Shown: positions 45,390 to 56,609 of the stretch, piece by piece
How the letters are laid out: the number at the start of each line of letters is the position of its first letter
Numbering within the stretch: the first letter of the stretch is position 1
Assembly: GCA_963377175.1 (NCBI GenBank)
Contig: CAUJNA010002891.1
Span: 724,222 to 788,221 of the forward strand
Direction: 5' to 3'
Length of the DNA: 64,000 nucleotides
Source of the DNA: Effrenium voratum
Taxonomy: Eukaryota > Sar > Dinophyceae > Suessiales > Symbiodiniaceae
Program-made: the position numbers and the translations under genes
The notes under the pieces: model-generated
What the model was told of the DNA's origin: nothing
Database searches by the model: none
The model's input: the letters and a program-made list of their open reading frames with translations, nothing else

Positions 45390-45952
45390 CTACAAAGCAA
45401 GGCACAGAGATGCAGTGGCCAGCAATCCATTCAAAGCATTGTAGCGCAGAAGCGCGGGCAACGCTGCCATTTTTTCCTCACAAATGCTGCAAGGGGTCGT
45501 CGTCAGCACAATCATGAGACCTGCGCCGTGAGACAAACAGCAAAACACAAATACTGGAGAATGGAGAGAGGCGAAAGCTTGACAACGAACAACAACTGAC
45601 CGGAAGCACCCAATCACTGGAAAGTCGATTGGAAAACCAGGCATGGATGGAGGGAAACCCATCTGACGCCTGGCGCTCAAAATGTCCCAAGCCAAGAGAA
45701 GTGACTGTGGGCAAAGAACCGCTTGAAGACGCATCAGAAGCCGGAAACCGAGATGGCAAGACGTGCAATCTGTCCCACAGCTTGTTTCTTTTCGATATGA
45801 GATCCCGAGCCATTCAATGAAGCGAACCATGACATGAGAAAGTCTCCGCGCAAATTGGCCCATGCTTCTGCCATGAAGTCCAACGCGCCTCGTAAGGCCT
45901 CCAAGCCTCGATTGATCGAAGGAAGCTGAGTTGCGAAACTTCCGGCATACAA
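45390..45952 (-). pseudogene. Overlapping open frames, probable coding relic
   Basis: One frame reads LPSINRGLEALRGALDFMAE then AWANLRGDFLMSWF (to 45734); a second continues FRLLMRLQAVLCPQSLLLAW to about 45390. A single ancestral frame broken by a shift is a reasonable reading. Confidence 0.35.
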
Positions 45953-46027
45953 AAAGTTGGCCTAGCTAGTTGACCATGCGAGAAAACACAGGCCTAGCAA
46001 ATGAAGAGAATAGAAGTAGCAAAACCA

Positions 46028-46134
46028 TATGGCTGTGTGTCAAAAATAGGTACCCCAAATGGAACCCTGGTAAGTGGAAACATGGACCAAAACCTGCGTA
46101 ACCCGTCCTGTTTAATTTTGTCCCACACCCATAT
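46028..46134. mobile_element. Family A element, long-interior type (copy 8)
   Basis: ATATGGCTGTGTGTCAAAAA to AATTTTGTCCCACACCCATA; good terminal inverted repeats with ATAT at both outer edges. The interior shares TAAGTGGAAACATGGACC with copy 5. Confidence 0.75.
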
Positions 46135-46333
46135 AGCACCTCAGCAGAATTGGAAAAAGCTACAGCTGCAAGTGCTGCAGACTTCCTGCGGTCCCGCGAA
46201 CGGTCTAACAGTTCTCCGCATCGGAAGGGCGCAGAAGTACTGTGCAACGGCCTTCAAACAGCAAACGGTGAACCTCTTGTGCATCTTCGGCTCATGACAT
46301 TCAAAATATCTTCGTTTCTAGCGCTCGTCTAGA

Positions 46334-46545
46334 TTGTTGAACCCTGTGAGGACTTTCTGCGGGTGCGGATTCAGGCTGTGAGCTTCCCCCATTGCCGCGG
46401 CAAAATACAGCGAGTGGCTTACTTCTGTGGCCTGGCAAACGGGCGAAACATTATCCGTGTTGGAATGACAAGATCACGCGTTCCGCGAGCCTCCAAGTGG
46501 TGAACCCTCTGCGGACTTCCTGCAGGCACTCCCCCATTGACACGA
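46334..46545. repeat. Repeated GTGAACCCTSTGCGGACTT motif
   Basis: TTGAACCCTGTGAGGACTTTCTGCGG near 46337 and GTGAACCCTCTGCGGACTTCCTGC near 46500, each followed by CCCCCATTG. A third partial match is at 46180. Origin unknown. Confidence 0.5.
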
Positions 46546-46656
46546 TGCAGCGAGTTGCAGCGATCGATTTTGAGATAGTACACGCAGCGCCGGCTCACAA
46601 ATCACAACTTTCAAATACGAAGATGGTACGCGAAGTATCGTGGCCCCGAAAATAGC

Positions 46657-46681
46657 ATATATATATATATATATATATTAC
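46657..46681. repeat. TA microsatellite
   Basis: Alternating AT run of about 24 bp. Confidence 0.9.
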
Positions 46682-46869
46682 GTACGATAGTAAGACGCGC
46701 AAGTACACGTTCGCAGTTATGGCTCGCAAGTGTGCAGCTTTTACTTCGAAAGTGATATGCACGCAAAGCAAGCTCGGTGGGGAGCAGTGTCCGCGGCAGT
46801 GCGCCGGTCACAAGAGCACATATTGACGCAGCACGCGGGGGGAAACAAAACATTCAGCCGAGCAACGCT

Positions 46870-47360
46870 GCATGGGGTGGCTTGACGCAGTGGTTTATTG
46901 GATCAATTGCATCCCTCCCATAGACGTGTTGTGCTTTTGGAAACTTCCGGCCCCAGCTCCGCTGGCTCTAGCATCGCTCATGGATCAATCAGGTGCTCCC
47001 ACCGCATGCAGGCCGAGCGTGGAACGAGCTTCTACCCATGAGGAACTTGCTACAGGGCTTCGCTGTTGTGTCCCTTTTAGGCATCACACAGTCGCCCCAC
47101 TCGAAAAACGCATCAGCCCGGGCGATTTCGTTTTCGAAAAGGACATCTGGCAATCCTGTCACCATTCCCGAACAGCAAAGGTTTGCTGGCTTTTGGCTTG
47201 GAATACTTGCCGATTCGGAACCACAGAAACAAATAGGTTTGCTTGGTGGGTTCCTTCCGTGATCCCCTGCTGAGCCACAGCCAAAACCCGGTATCGACGG
47301 AGTTCCCCAAAAGGGTGGAGGCCCGCACCTGGTCATGGCTGGAACTGTCCCCAACTGATC
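46870..47360. other. Region open on both strands, no gene assigned
   Basis: Three frames of 70-130 codons overlap (plus: NPVTIPEQQRFAGFWLGIL; minus: PDVLFENEIARADAFFEWG). One is likely a coding relic, but I cannot say which. Confidence 0.3.
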
Positions 47361-48410
47361 TTCAACTACTCAGCTATTGATGTGGCTCTGCTGAATTTGA
47401 AGGGCACCATTTTTGCCTTTGGCTTCGGCATGTTCCCAAATCACAAAATATTCTGAGAGTATCCAGATTTTCCTTGAAGTGATCAAGCGTCAGGTGCCCT
47501 GTGGGTGGGAGAGTACCCAGATTCTAATTGTGGCCCCAAGAGCTGCCAACAAGGTAGACTAGTTTGTCACAGATGACCGAAACGGCTACAGCTTACAAGT
47601 TCGGTACTTGGAGGCGCACCGTGCCCCGAGCGAAGTCTGGGCGCCCCGCAATGCGATCCTCGTTGATGCGAAGACCTTGTGCTCCAAGAGCCTTTGGCGA
47701 AGGTCCTGCAGCTCGCTCCAAGGGCGGGCAGAGTGGCAGGGAGCGTCCAAATGGTCTCACAGTGGCGAACCTGGATATCACACCACTTTCCAACCTAAAA
47801 CATAAGTTTGCCTTTGGGCACTCGTTCCCAGGGGAAGGGGGGGGGGGTGAAACAGGGTTCCCTATCTTGCCAAGCTAAGAGATTCACGCCATTCAATGAA
47901 TGAAAGCTCGCCAAATACATGGGCTTATCAAAAAGGTGATATCTAAAATAATCCAAGACAAAGCAGATCCGGAATCCGGCTGCTTGGGGTACAAAAAATG
48001 TCGACTGCAACGAAAGTAGACCCGGCTAAGACGGGACTGTCTCAAAGCAGTGAACCCCCTGTTGGGTCTTTTTACGGATAAACCCAGGGAAACTCAAAGG
48101 CAAACCAATGGTAAACCAATCATGCAGATGGGTTCCCCGTTCTTTGAGACGCGTATGCCTTACTAAAGGACAGGGGGTTGTTTTCAACAATGAGGCTTGT
48201 CTGCAAATAGAAGAATGCCCCAGATGGGTGGCTTACTTTTGGTTTCCCACACCAAACACCGAGTCGCGTGCCTCCATGGAGACGCCAAGCGTTTTACACC
48301 TTCGCGACAGTGCAAGGAGCCGCACAGCATTTTCTCCAGATGCAGCTTTCTCAAAATGGTGGACTCCTTTTTGGTTGGTGGCTAAAGGGAAACCCGAGGA
48401 GACACAACAT

Positions 48411-48446
48411 ATAAATATATATATATATATATGGGGGGGGGGGGAA
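48411..48446. repeat. TA microsatellite followed by poly-G
   Basis: ATATATAT run joined to GGGGGGGGGGGG. Confidence 0.9.
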
Positions 48447-48928
48447 TTTTGAGGTTCCTCAAAGTATTCCTTGTGACTCCTGCATATGCCTGTGATTGCA
48501 TGTCATAAATACGAGTAAAGCAACCACTGCTGCATCCCCAAAGTGGGTAGTCAGCCCCAAGTATTCGATGGTTCACCTGCAAGACTCAAGATCCCTCCTG
48601 CACGGGCAGCAGCTCAAGTCCCTCGTCGGCTTGCTTTCTGGTACGACAAATGCAGTAAGCGGACAAAACACGTCGCATCTCTACATGCAGCATCCAGGTC
48701 TTACCCTGAATGGCCAACAGCATCGAGGCACCTGTTTCATGCTCGTATGTTGCACAATGTGGGTGTACATCAGAATTGTGTAGCCCCAAAACTGGTTGGT
48801 GTCTTCGTGTGTTCCTTGAACACAATCCAAAAGGGTCCAATTCTGAGAAAGGTCCATGTATTAACTATTGTCGACTGACAAAGAGCCCAGGGCGCCATAG
48901 CTCCGGAAGCGTTGCCGCTGCCGGTTGG

Positions 48929-49777
48929 TTACACTTTCATGCTCACCCCAGAAAAGGTTCTGAGCAGCAGGCTTGCGAGGCGTGTGCATACTTTCCACAC
49001 CCTGGCAAAAACGGCAGCGCTACAATCTTGCGTCCAAGTTTTGTGTGGTGTTTTTTGATGTGACCATCGAATCCTTTGAACACACTTGTTTCCAGCGCTC
49101 ACGATCTCGATGCATGTCAGCTCTTTGGTTCCACATGAAGATGCACATGAACCGCCCCCAAGGTGCGTTTCTCTTGCCGAAGGTAAATTCTGTGCTTCAA
49201 GGTGGTGCTGCTGGGTGTGGAGGCAAATCAGGCCAAACACCTCGGAGTTACAAAGGCCCTCGCCGAACAGAACACAGCTCGCAACAATAAGCGAAAGCTC
49301 ATTCTGGGCGGTTTGCAACGAGCCTGGACGTGTTTGTGCTTCTCTTGCTGGAGCACCTGACACGAGGGCTGCGGCGCTCCTTTGCCTTTTGCTTTGCTCC
49401 ACATGAGTGCGAAGTCCACGGGGGTTGTTTGAAAACATCAACGTCCGGGGGCGATTGAAAACAACAACAAGATCATCTGCGGCGTCAGGCCACCTTTTTG
49501 GGAAACACTGGGAGGAAACCTTTGCACCTACCCATGCCCTATGTTGAGCCACGCGAAGCTGCCCACCCTTCTCGAAAGGGAGGCATGGCTCCTCGGAAAG
49601 GTTAAATTGCAGGTTGGTGTTGGAAGACCAAAGCTTGACAAGCTTGACTACCTCAGTGTCTCTTGCGCGCAGCACATTTGCCATGAGCCGGCTCCCCTCA
49701 CACAGCGCACTACGAAGATCTCCGCGCAACTTCTCCGCGCAAGTTGTCTGCGGTCTGCCCGCAAGTTCCCGCTGCAA
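48929..49777 (-). CDS. 282-codon open frame, unidentified
   Basis: Among the longest uninterrupted frames in the window that are not simple repeat. Segments look protein-like (RARDTEVVKLVKLWSSNTNL; RTLMFSNNPRGLRTHVEQSK; LPSARETHLGGGSCASSCG), but two other minus frames also hold plausible stretches (NAPWGRFMCIFMWNQRADMH), so it may be a relic with shifts. No domain recognised. No splice evidence, unlike the micro-exon genes, which favours a retro-inserted copy. Confidence 0.35.
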   Translation of the reverse strand: MQRELAGRPQTTCAEKLRGDLRSALCEGSRLMANVLRARDTEVVKLVKLWSSNTNLQFNLSEEPCLPFEKGGQLRVAQHRAWVGAKVSSQCFPKRWPDAADDLVVVFNRPRTLMFSNNPRGLRTHVEQSKRQRSAAALVSGAPAREAQTRPGSLQTAQNELSLIVASCVLFGEGLCNSEVFGLICLHTQQHHLEAQNLPSARETHLGGGSCASSCGTKELTCIEIVSAGNKCVQRIRWSHQKTPHKTWTQDCSAAVFARVWKVCTRLASLLLRTFSGVSMKV

Positions 49778-50020
49778 GTTTCACTGCACAAGCTCCCTGA
49801 GCAAGCTTCTCTGCACAAATTATCGGCTCAAATTTCTTTGCTCAAGTTGCTCAAGTTTGCCCGCGCAAGTTCTCGACGCAAGTTTCTCTGCGCAAGCTGT
49901 GTGTGTGTGTGTGCAAGATTCTCTTTGCAAGTTTCTTTGCCCAAAATATCGGCACAAGTTGCTGCGTGCGACCATCTCTCCGCAAGTCGCTCGGCGCAAG
50001 CGTTCGTCACGCGCCTTTCT
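49720..50020. repeat. Degenerate GCGCAAGTTTCTCT repeat
   Basis: About twenty imperfect units around GCAAG(T/C)T(T/C)CTCTGC. It drives the 350-codon plus frame 49541-50593, which I do not accept as a gene. Confidence 0.75.
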
Positions 50021-50269
50021 CAAAGGAGGGGGCCGTTGTTCTCAATGCAAGCACATGCGAGCGCCATGCCGATCCCCGCAGAGGAGGGTCGCGAGCCGAA
50101 ATCAAAAAACAAGAACCCTCAAATTTTACACATCGACCACGCCGATCCCCGCCAAGGGCCGCGCGTGCAAATCAAAAAGGTAGCAAAAAGCCCAGCTTTG
50201 CAAATCGACCACGCACAGGGTGTCATTTTCGCAGGGCGGGCTGGGGTACACCGCGCAGCCCATGCTTCT

Positions 50270-50510
50270 CGCGCAGAGGTCTTGCCCGAGCTTTCTCGCG
50301 CAAGATGTTTCGCACAAGCCTTGTCGTGTCAAGTTCAACTTTTGCCGAGCTTTCTCATGCAGCTTGCTGCGCATGTTCTCTCGCACTTGCCCTGCGTGCG
50401 GACTCGTGCTTCTTGCTGCACACATGCCCTTGTGTTACTTGCTCTGCGTGCGTCCTCGTGCTTCTTGCTCTGCATGCGCACTCTTGCTCGCGCTACTTGC
50501 TCCATGCGCT
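50270..50510. repeat. Degenerate CTTGCTCTGCGTGCG repeat
   Basis: Units of TGCGTGC(G/C)(T/G)(C/A)CTCGTGCTTCTTGCTC and relatives; related in wording to the preceding repeat. Confidence 0.65.
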
Positions 50511-50654
50511 TACTGCAATCTGGCAGTGCGATAAGGTCTTCGATTTTGCCGGAATGGTCTCGGCAAAGCAAGGCGCGCAAGGAAGGCATCTGAGTCAAGG
50601 GATGCCACAGCTTTTCCTCGACCTCCTCTCGAACGATGTCGGCGACTTTAGTGT

Positions 50655-50930
50655 GAAGTTCCGGTTGGTTTAGGGTGGTTTTGGGTTGATAAACGGTGGT
50701 TTAGGGTCGGCTTTGGGTTTGCTTGTTGGCTGAGCGTTGTTTAGGGCTGGATTTGAGTTGGTTTTGGGGAGTTTGGGGTGGGTTTGGGGTGGGTTTAGGG
50801 GGGTGTAGGGTTGGGTTCCGGGCTGGGTTAAGGGTGGGTTTGGGGTTTCCTCAAGGTTTAAGTTGGTTCAGCCTTGCTTTATAGGGTGGGCTTAAGGTGG
50901 GCTTAGCCTTGGATAAGGGTGGAACCGAGC
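50655..50930. repeat. Second degenerate telomere-like tract
   Basis: GGTTTAGGG(T/G), GGTTTGGGGTGGG and GGTTTAGGGGGG words as at 21.5-23 kb, again with the G-rich strand on plus. Followed by CCGACCGACC/ACTGACTGACC at 50935-50995. Confidence 0.65.
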
Positions 50931-50994
50931 AACACCGACCAACAGCCCAAACTGACTGACCGACCGACGTGCTGACTGACCAACCAACTGACTG

Positions 50995-52050
50995 GGCACG
51001 CCCAAACCTAGGACAGAAACAAAACCGACGCCCCAGACACAGCATGATGATTTCCTGCCAATCAATTGACTGCAGATTCAGGCAGAGCTGCCATGCACTG
51101 GCGCTGGAGTAAGCCAACAGCACATCTGCAAGGATTCCAAGTATATTGCTCCGCCTCCTCCAGCATTTCCACTCTGCGGAAGAGGTGTGTGTTCAGCTTC
51201 TGCTGAGCATCAAGCCTCGGAAATTGACACCTGCATCTGTCCCGTGCGCTGCTCCATGGTTGTGGGAAACGGGCCTTTCTGGGAAGGGACATCCCCATGA
51301 CTAAATCACTTCAAAGAAAAAGTTGCCTTGGTGCATCATTGGTCCTACAAAGTTTTTCACCACGAGATTGTCTGGCGGACCTCCTGCATGTGTTTGCCGC
51401 CTTTGCTTCATGGGCGGCCCAAACTAAGGTGGGCTCATGGGGCACGGCACACCTAAATGGAAGTGGTTGTGGAAAGTGTAGCCTCTGTGATACCAAAGAG
51501 GGATTTCAATCTCCATGACGGCTTTTATGAAAGGCAATGTCTTCGACAACTCGCATGTCTCAAAATGTATCGGGCGTTCGTCTCAAAGCATGACTATACC
51601 CGTGCGCTAGCAAAGGGTTGGGCGCAAAAGGGGCTGCCATAGCACCCTTGTCCGCATAGAAGGAGTGAGTTCTTGAATCCATGCTCGGGACGGGGAAGCT
51701 ATGTTGTCAATCAGGCTGACTCAAATGATGGACACCTAAAACCGGTTCACTTGCCTTTTGCATCCCTCTAACAACTTTGAGATAGACCTATAAGGCTCCT
51801 CCTGACTTCCAACCACTGTCTGTCCTCAGCACCACTACCCCCCACCCTGCCTTGACTCTAACTCTCCGATTTGCGCATCCAGCCTTGGCCAAGTTCGGTC
51901 CCAATCCGACAAGGACATTCTACCTGAATGAGAAACACTGGCAGTAAAAATGCCCAAGTCTTTTGCGGCACTCAGGGTATTGTCTCTTTTTTAAGGGGTG
52001 TGGGCTTCAGAGGCTCCAAGCGTCCACGGAACCCCCCCCCTTGTGGGCGA
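50995..52050. other. No gene recognised
   Basis: Short overlapping frames; no repeat or clear exon. Probably intergenic between the upstream exon train and the UTP15-like gene. Confidence 0.4.
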
Positions 52051-52091
52051 AACGAAGGCCACCGCCGACCGCCGACCGCCGACCGACCGAC

Positions 52092-52151
52092 CTGGCGCCC
52101 CGGCTCCGCCTTCTCCAGGCCCGCGTCCGCGCGCTCCACGGCGCCCAGCTG
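52092..52151 (-). CDS. Upstream gene, exon QLGAVERADAGLEKAEPGRQ
   Basis: 60 nt in phase 0, acceptor GAGGCAG|, donor CGCCAG|GTCGGT, G+C-rich and helical. A competing frame (DPSRPDGSELEAAAG) overlaps its upstream edge. It may be the last readable exon of this gene before the UTP15-like gene. Confidence 0.45.
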
Positions 52152-52924
52152 CTGCCTCCAATTCCGACCCGTCCGGCCGTGAGGGGTCGGAAAACTCGGC
52201 CGCGTTCTCTGCCCTTCGCCCCGAGTTTTTCCCGAAAGCTGTCTGAGGCTGTCGGTTGAGTAACTCGGGACATACCTGCAAAGCACTCGGCAAAGGTAGC
52301 GGAAGGAACCCAAGGTTCCCGACAAGTGTTCTACGGTCCAAGCAGATTAAACTTTCTCCACATCCAACTTCAAAACCCTAAATTAGGAGTGGCTCTTGCT
52401 CGCCCCAAGCAGTCTGAGTGTCTGTTGCCCCCAGTGATACTCCTTGCCCCCAGGGCATGGGCGTGGGCCTCCACATGTCAAAACCTGTTCGCAGGACTTT
52501 TCATGTCCTCGAGCATCCGTGGCCTACAACACTTGAGCAGCAGTTGAAGACCGTCAACGTTTGGTTCCAAAGGTTTGTCTTGGCCTACCATAAGCCCAAC
52601 TTTACCAGATAGTGGAGCCATTGAGGGGTTCGCGACGCTCACTTGAGGCTCAAACAGTCAATGGCTTCACCTCGTTGCCCACATGTCCGTTGGAACCTCA
52701 CAGAAGTCCAACGGAGAAAGGTTTGGGTTAAGTTCACCTATATCTTGACGGCTTTGTTCAATGTGGCAGGACACTTGTTTGGGGAACGGGGGACGGTGCG
52801 AGTTTTGGGGATGGGCCCATGGGGGTCGTGGCTGCGCCACTGTTCAACGAACCCATGATGGAACCAAAGTTGTAGCATTCATTATGGTTTGTCTCAACAT
52901 GCGGAGTCCAACCCAACGGGTGGT

Positions 52925-52975
52925 TCCTTTGGTTTCCCTTTAAAACAAACAAACAAACAAACAAACAAAAAAAAA
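52925..52975. repeat. AAAC microsatellite
   Basis: Short ACAAACAAACAAAC run ending in poly-A. Confidence 0.9.
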
Positions 52976-53056
52976 GAGAACCATCAAAAGTGTATCCATG
53001 TGTGGTATCTGAAGCGTGCTAGAAAGCTGCCGCAACATGCAGAAGCCACCGGCCAT

Positions 53057-53152
53057 CCCCCCTCACTCACCCCATCCGTGGTCCCCCCTGGAAAGGCTTT
53101 GAAGGAAAGATTTTTCGGAAGTCCCCCCCCTCACTCACCCCATCCGTGGCTC
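53057..53152. repeat. Duplicated exon end and 5' splice site
   Basis: CCCCCCTCACTCACCCCATCCGTGG occurs near 53057 and again near 53128. On minus this is ..CCACGGATGGG|GTGAGTGAGGGGG. The upper copy is the true end of the exon at 53139-53204; the lower copy follows CTTTCCAG and could form a tiny exon or decoy donor. Confidence 0.7.
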
Positions 53153-53204
53153 CCGGCTGTTGCTGGAAGTGTCGCAGTAGCTCCTCCAAAGGTGCGCTGT
53201 TCAC
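53139..53204 (-). CDS. Upstream gene, exon LEELLRHFQQQPGATDG
   Basis: 66 nt in phase 0, reading VNSAPLEELLRHFQQQPGAT then DG, acceptor CCCTCAG|G and a near-perfect donor GGG|GTGAGTGAGG. Part of the same minus-strand train. A second copy of the exon end plus donor lies about 70 nt downstream. Confidence 0.6.
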
Positions 53205-53269
53205 CTGAGGGCGGGGAGGCCAAACAGCAGGCATCCTAGGCCGTTCTTCTGCAAGTTACCGCACACAGG

Positions 53270-53750
53270 AATCAAAGATTGGGGCTGCACATGTAGTGCG
53301 AGGGCGCGCGCAAGCTCCCGCGAGCTGGTGCATTTAGGTGCCCGTCAAGGGGCTCACGTGAAGTGTGGTGTTGTGATTGCCCACCAAGGCAGCTTGTAGC
53401 TCTCCGAGCTGAAGTATGTCTCGAGCGTGGACAAGGCACGGAAGTGGCCGTAGAAAGCCAACACCACTTCGGGACCAATGGCAAGCTGCGCCAAAGCTCA
53501 TGTTGGTCCATCATCTCTTTGTAAAAGTCACAGCCATGTGCGTCGCCTCAATCTTTGCAAAGGGATTCGACTCGAGACTCGAGCTTTGCCGCTGTCTCCT
53601 GGAATTCCTCTTCAGTGCGGTCACCGTCCACCATCCTTGGGGATAGAGTTTCAACCGCTTGGAACAAGGGGTTTCGGTACAGCGCTTTTAATCGAGGATC
53701 ATGAAAAAAGGGGCGGCTGGACCACAAATGTTCCGGAAACCTGCTTTGTT
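53270..53750 (-). pseudogene. Decayed minus-strand coding sequence
   Basis: Reads DPRLKALYRNPLFQAVETLS, VDGDRTEEEFQETAAKLESR, VESLCKD, an in-frame stop, CDFYKEMMDQHELWR, then after a shift LAIGPEVVLAFYGHFRALST and LETYFSSESYKLPWW. One ancestral protein with one stop and one frameshift is the simplest reading. A cryptic intron is an alternative. Unidentified. Confidence 0.45.
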
Positions 53751-53849
53751 TCCTCCAAACAAACGACCCTACCAAAAATTGGCCATACTGTAAGGAGCAC
53801 AAGGAGGGCTAACAAGGTACACAGCTCTGAAGCCCAGCCCGGCAATTGA

Positions 53850-54247
53850 TGATCTTCCTTCCTTCCTTCCTTCCTCCCTCCCTCCCTTCCCTTCCCTTCC
53901 CTTCCCTTCCCTTCCCGTCAAACAGTCCGCCTACTGCCCGCAATGCTTCCCTTCCCTTCCTTCCTTCCTTCCTTCCTTCCTTCCTCCCTCCTTCCTTCCT
54001 TCCTTCCTTCCTTCCTTCCTTCCTTCCTTCCTTCCTTCCTTCCTTCCTTCCTTCCTTCCTTCCTTCCTTCCTTCCTTCCTTCCTTCCTTCCTTCCTTCCT
54101 TCCTTCCTTCCTTCCTTCCTTCCTTCCTTCCTTCCTTCCCTTTCCTTTCCTTCCTTCCTTCCTTCCTTCCTTCCTTCCTTCCTTCCTTCCTTCCTTCCTT
54201 CCTTCCTTCCTTCCTTCCTTCCTTCCTTCCTTCCTTCCTTCCTTCCT
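53850..54247. repeat. TTCC microsatellite
   Basis: CCTT repeats of about 300 bp plus a leading CCCTT section with a short unique insert at 53917-53947. Confidence 0.95.
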
Positions 54248-54679
54248 GCATTCATGTTTGCCACTGAATGGTCTTGGTTCGTCCCGGTTTATCCTGAAAG
54301 CCAGAAAAAACTGCGTCCCCAGGCCTTGCCTCGTGCGCCTCTTCCTCCATGCTCTAGACGTAATTCGAGCTGCTGGAACTTTGCATAGTGCATAGTTCTG
54401 GGGGTACACGGCTCCTTGTAACCCCCCCCCCCTTAAACATCACCTCACCAAAGGAAAGCTCATGTTGAAATGACCCAAAAGGTGACGTTCAAAACCACCA
54501 AAAGGGGACATATGGGGAACACTGGGGTAGGGCTGAAGTTTTGTGGGATCCATGGTTGCCAGTTGTGTTGACAGGCTTGGCTCATACATCCCTGACTGCT
54601 TTGCAAGGCCTGCTTGGGGCATTTCTTCATGTTGCAGCCTGAGGTGTCTGCGTTTCGCCTGACTTTAGGCAGGACTCAG

Positions 54680-55310
54680 CTGAAAGCCAAAGGTGAGAGC
54701 ACACTCTCCCAGGATCTGGGCTGCAAAACAAGGCAAAATCCAGGAAGATACCTTCAAAGCCCTGCCCCTAGGCCCTCTTCCGAAAGCAGCGGAAGAGGAA
54801 AGACTGGTCCTTGTCAGTGAACGTATGATGGACAACAAGTATCATGCACCTGGCTGTTCCCGCTGTCTACTACTCAAGCGCTCCTGAGCAAGCTGGGAAC
54901 AAGCTGACAAAGATGCGAAAGCCAACCCTTGCATCTGCGCAGCTGGCTCAGAGCGCAAAGCACAGTCCTTCGTTCATCGCTGGCCAGATCCCTGGGATAA
55001 GGCATCTGGGTTCAACATGTCGTGCGCTCGAATTCACATATCAGAGCTTTCCAATTTCTCTCACGCGGCCATGCACTCCGTCTGGGGTGAGACTTGCGAG
55101 ATGGGAGTTGCCCATGTCCTTCACATCCCTCGACGATCAAGTCAGCCAGCACTCAACTCACACCAAGCAAAGCAATTCGCTGAAGATTCTGCCGCTCATG
55201 TCAGGCAGGTGGTGTCGACTTGCCTTCGTGGTATTATGGTGCTGTTGCCAAAGAGCAATGACTGTCTGCTTCACAACACCTCTTCCAAACTCTCAACAGT
55301 GACCGCCTGA
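54680..55310 (+). pseudogene. Decayed plus-strand coding sequence
   Basis: Reads EDTFKALPLGPLPKAAEEER, then LVLVSERMMDNKYHAPGCSR, a stop, and further on MHSVWGETCEMGVAHVLHIP and QFAEDSAAHVRQVVSTCLRG. Frames shift between pieces. Unidentified. Confidence 0.35.
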
Positions 55311-55584
55311 GTCATGTACGGCTATGAATTCTAAGTGCGATCCTGAAACCTGGTTGGTGGACATCATGTCCCATGTGTGTGTGTGTGATGTGCACCAAGG
55401 TGTTCAACCAATTATGTCATCTGAGTCATATTGTAGTACAATGGGCCGTGAAACGCAGGAACAGTCCGGCCTTCTTTCGGCCGTACCCTCACATCTGCTC
55501 GTTCCGCTCCCTCACCTACAAAGACCGACAAAATCAGCGAAGTTCGAGTTGAGTGCCAAAGGAGCTCGTGAGACAGCTGTGTGA

Positions 55585-55833
55585 TTGTGCTTCAAGAATC
55601 AAGAGGCATTCCTTCCAACACACCGTAGCTTCTTGGCCATTGCGTGCAGCATGCATGCCACTTGTTGCTTTGATGGAGCAGCAGAAGATGCCAGCCTCGC
55701 GCTTGAGGTTCTTGATCCGGAACTCCACGTCGGCCATCTGAAGATCGGAAGCCGGATTGACAAGAACCCGCAAACCACCGAATTCGTAGCTTGGTTTCGC
55801 CTCAATTGGATGGGTCCCAAGTTGCGGTGGTGA
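55585..55833 (+). pseudogene. Open frame, possible coding relic
   Basis: Plus reading EDASLALEVLDPELHVGHLK then IGSRIDKNPQTTEFVAW. The minus strand also reads LQMADVEFRIKNLKREAGIF. Only one can be real. Confidence 0.25.
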
Positions 55834-56137
55834 TCCTTGCCCAAAAGTGCTCAGCTTTTAGGAGGCACAACAACTCTGCCGCTGTTTGTGGAAACAGTTC
55901 ATTGGCACTGTGCCGCTGTGCTCAAAGGGCTTCCCATTTCCCTAAACACCCCTCCGTATCCAGTTGCTCGACCGCAACTCAGCTTCAAAACTACCCGGCT
56001 TCCCGACGCGGTTGTACAGGTTCATACAACCCTTACTATAACCATGAGTCCGGGTAGTAGAAACACCTAGTCAGGCAGGAAGTGGCTTCAAGAATAAGTG
56101 GGTGTGTTCTTGTGGTGCGTGAAACGCCGAACCGTGC

Positions 56138-56197
56138 CTCCTGCACGGCCTCATCAGGCAGGGCCCCCGTGGCGGGCTCGGCCAGGCCATACTGAAC
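56138..56197 (-). CDS. Upstream gene, exon VQYGLAEPATGALPDEAVQE
   Basis: 60 nt in phase 0, acceptor GCAGAG|G, GC donor CAGGAG|GCACGG. Same exon style as its neighbours. No family recognised. Confidence 0.5.
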
Positions 56198-56609
56198 CTC
56201 TGCGATCCCATGCAACTAAAAATATAGGCTACGGCTACATGGGGGTTGATCAATTTTCCTGGCCCCCAAATGACCATGGATAACTTGTCCCATTTAATGG
56301 TGAAAGTCATCCTTTGGGTGGCTTCCCTGATGCTCACCACATGCAAAGGACCTTTTGATGAACCCCCACATGTTTGGACTGGTGCACACTCCTCCCTCTT
56401 GTCCAAAGGACCCCGGAGAAGACAGGGTGAACCGGAGAATCCATCCAGTTTTGCGCAGGTCCTGTCCCCCTCCCAGTCTTCAGAAAGGAGTCCGCGTGCT
56501 TGAAGAAAGAGCCAAAAAGGTTCATGGCATTGGATGCCTGGCTCTCCGCTGACTCGGCTCCGCCCAGACACAGCTTTTTCTCAAAGGAAGCGAAGCCTGA
56601 GAACGGAAC

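Larger units (their letters stand above)
46140..48410. other. Spacer upstream of the UTP15-like gene
   Basis: Apart from the entries given (46.33-46.55 and 46.87-47.36 kb) no exon with good splice sites was found. The first UTP15 exon could lie in or above this stretch. Confidence 0.4.

Noticed and set aside
49541..50593. 350-codon plus frame
   Set aside because: Built from degenerate GCGCAAGTTTCTCT and CTTGCTCTGCGTGCG repeats; other frames are equally open.
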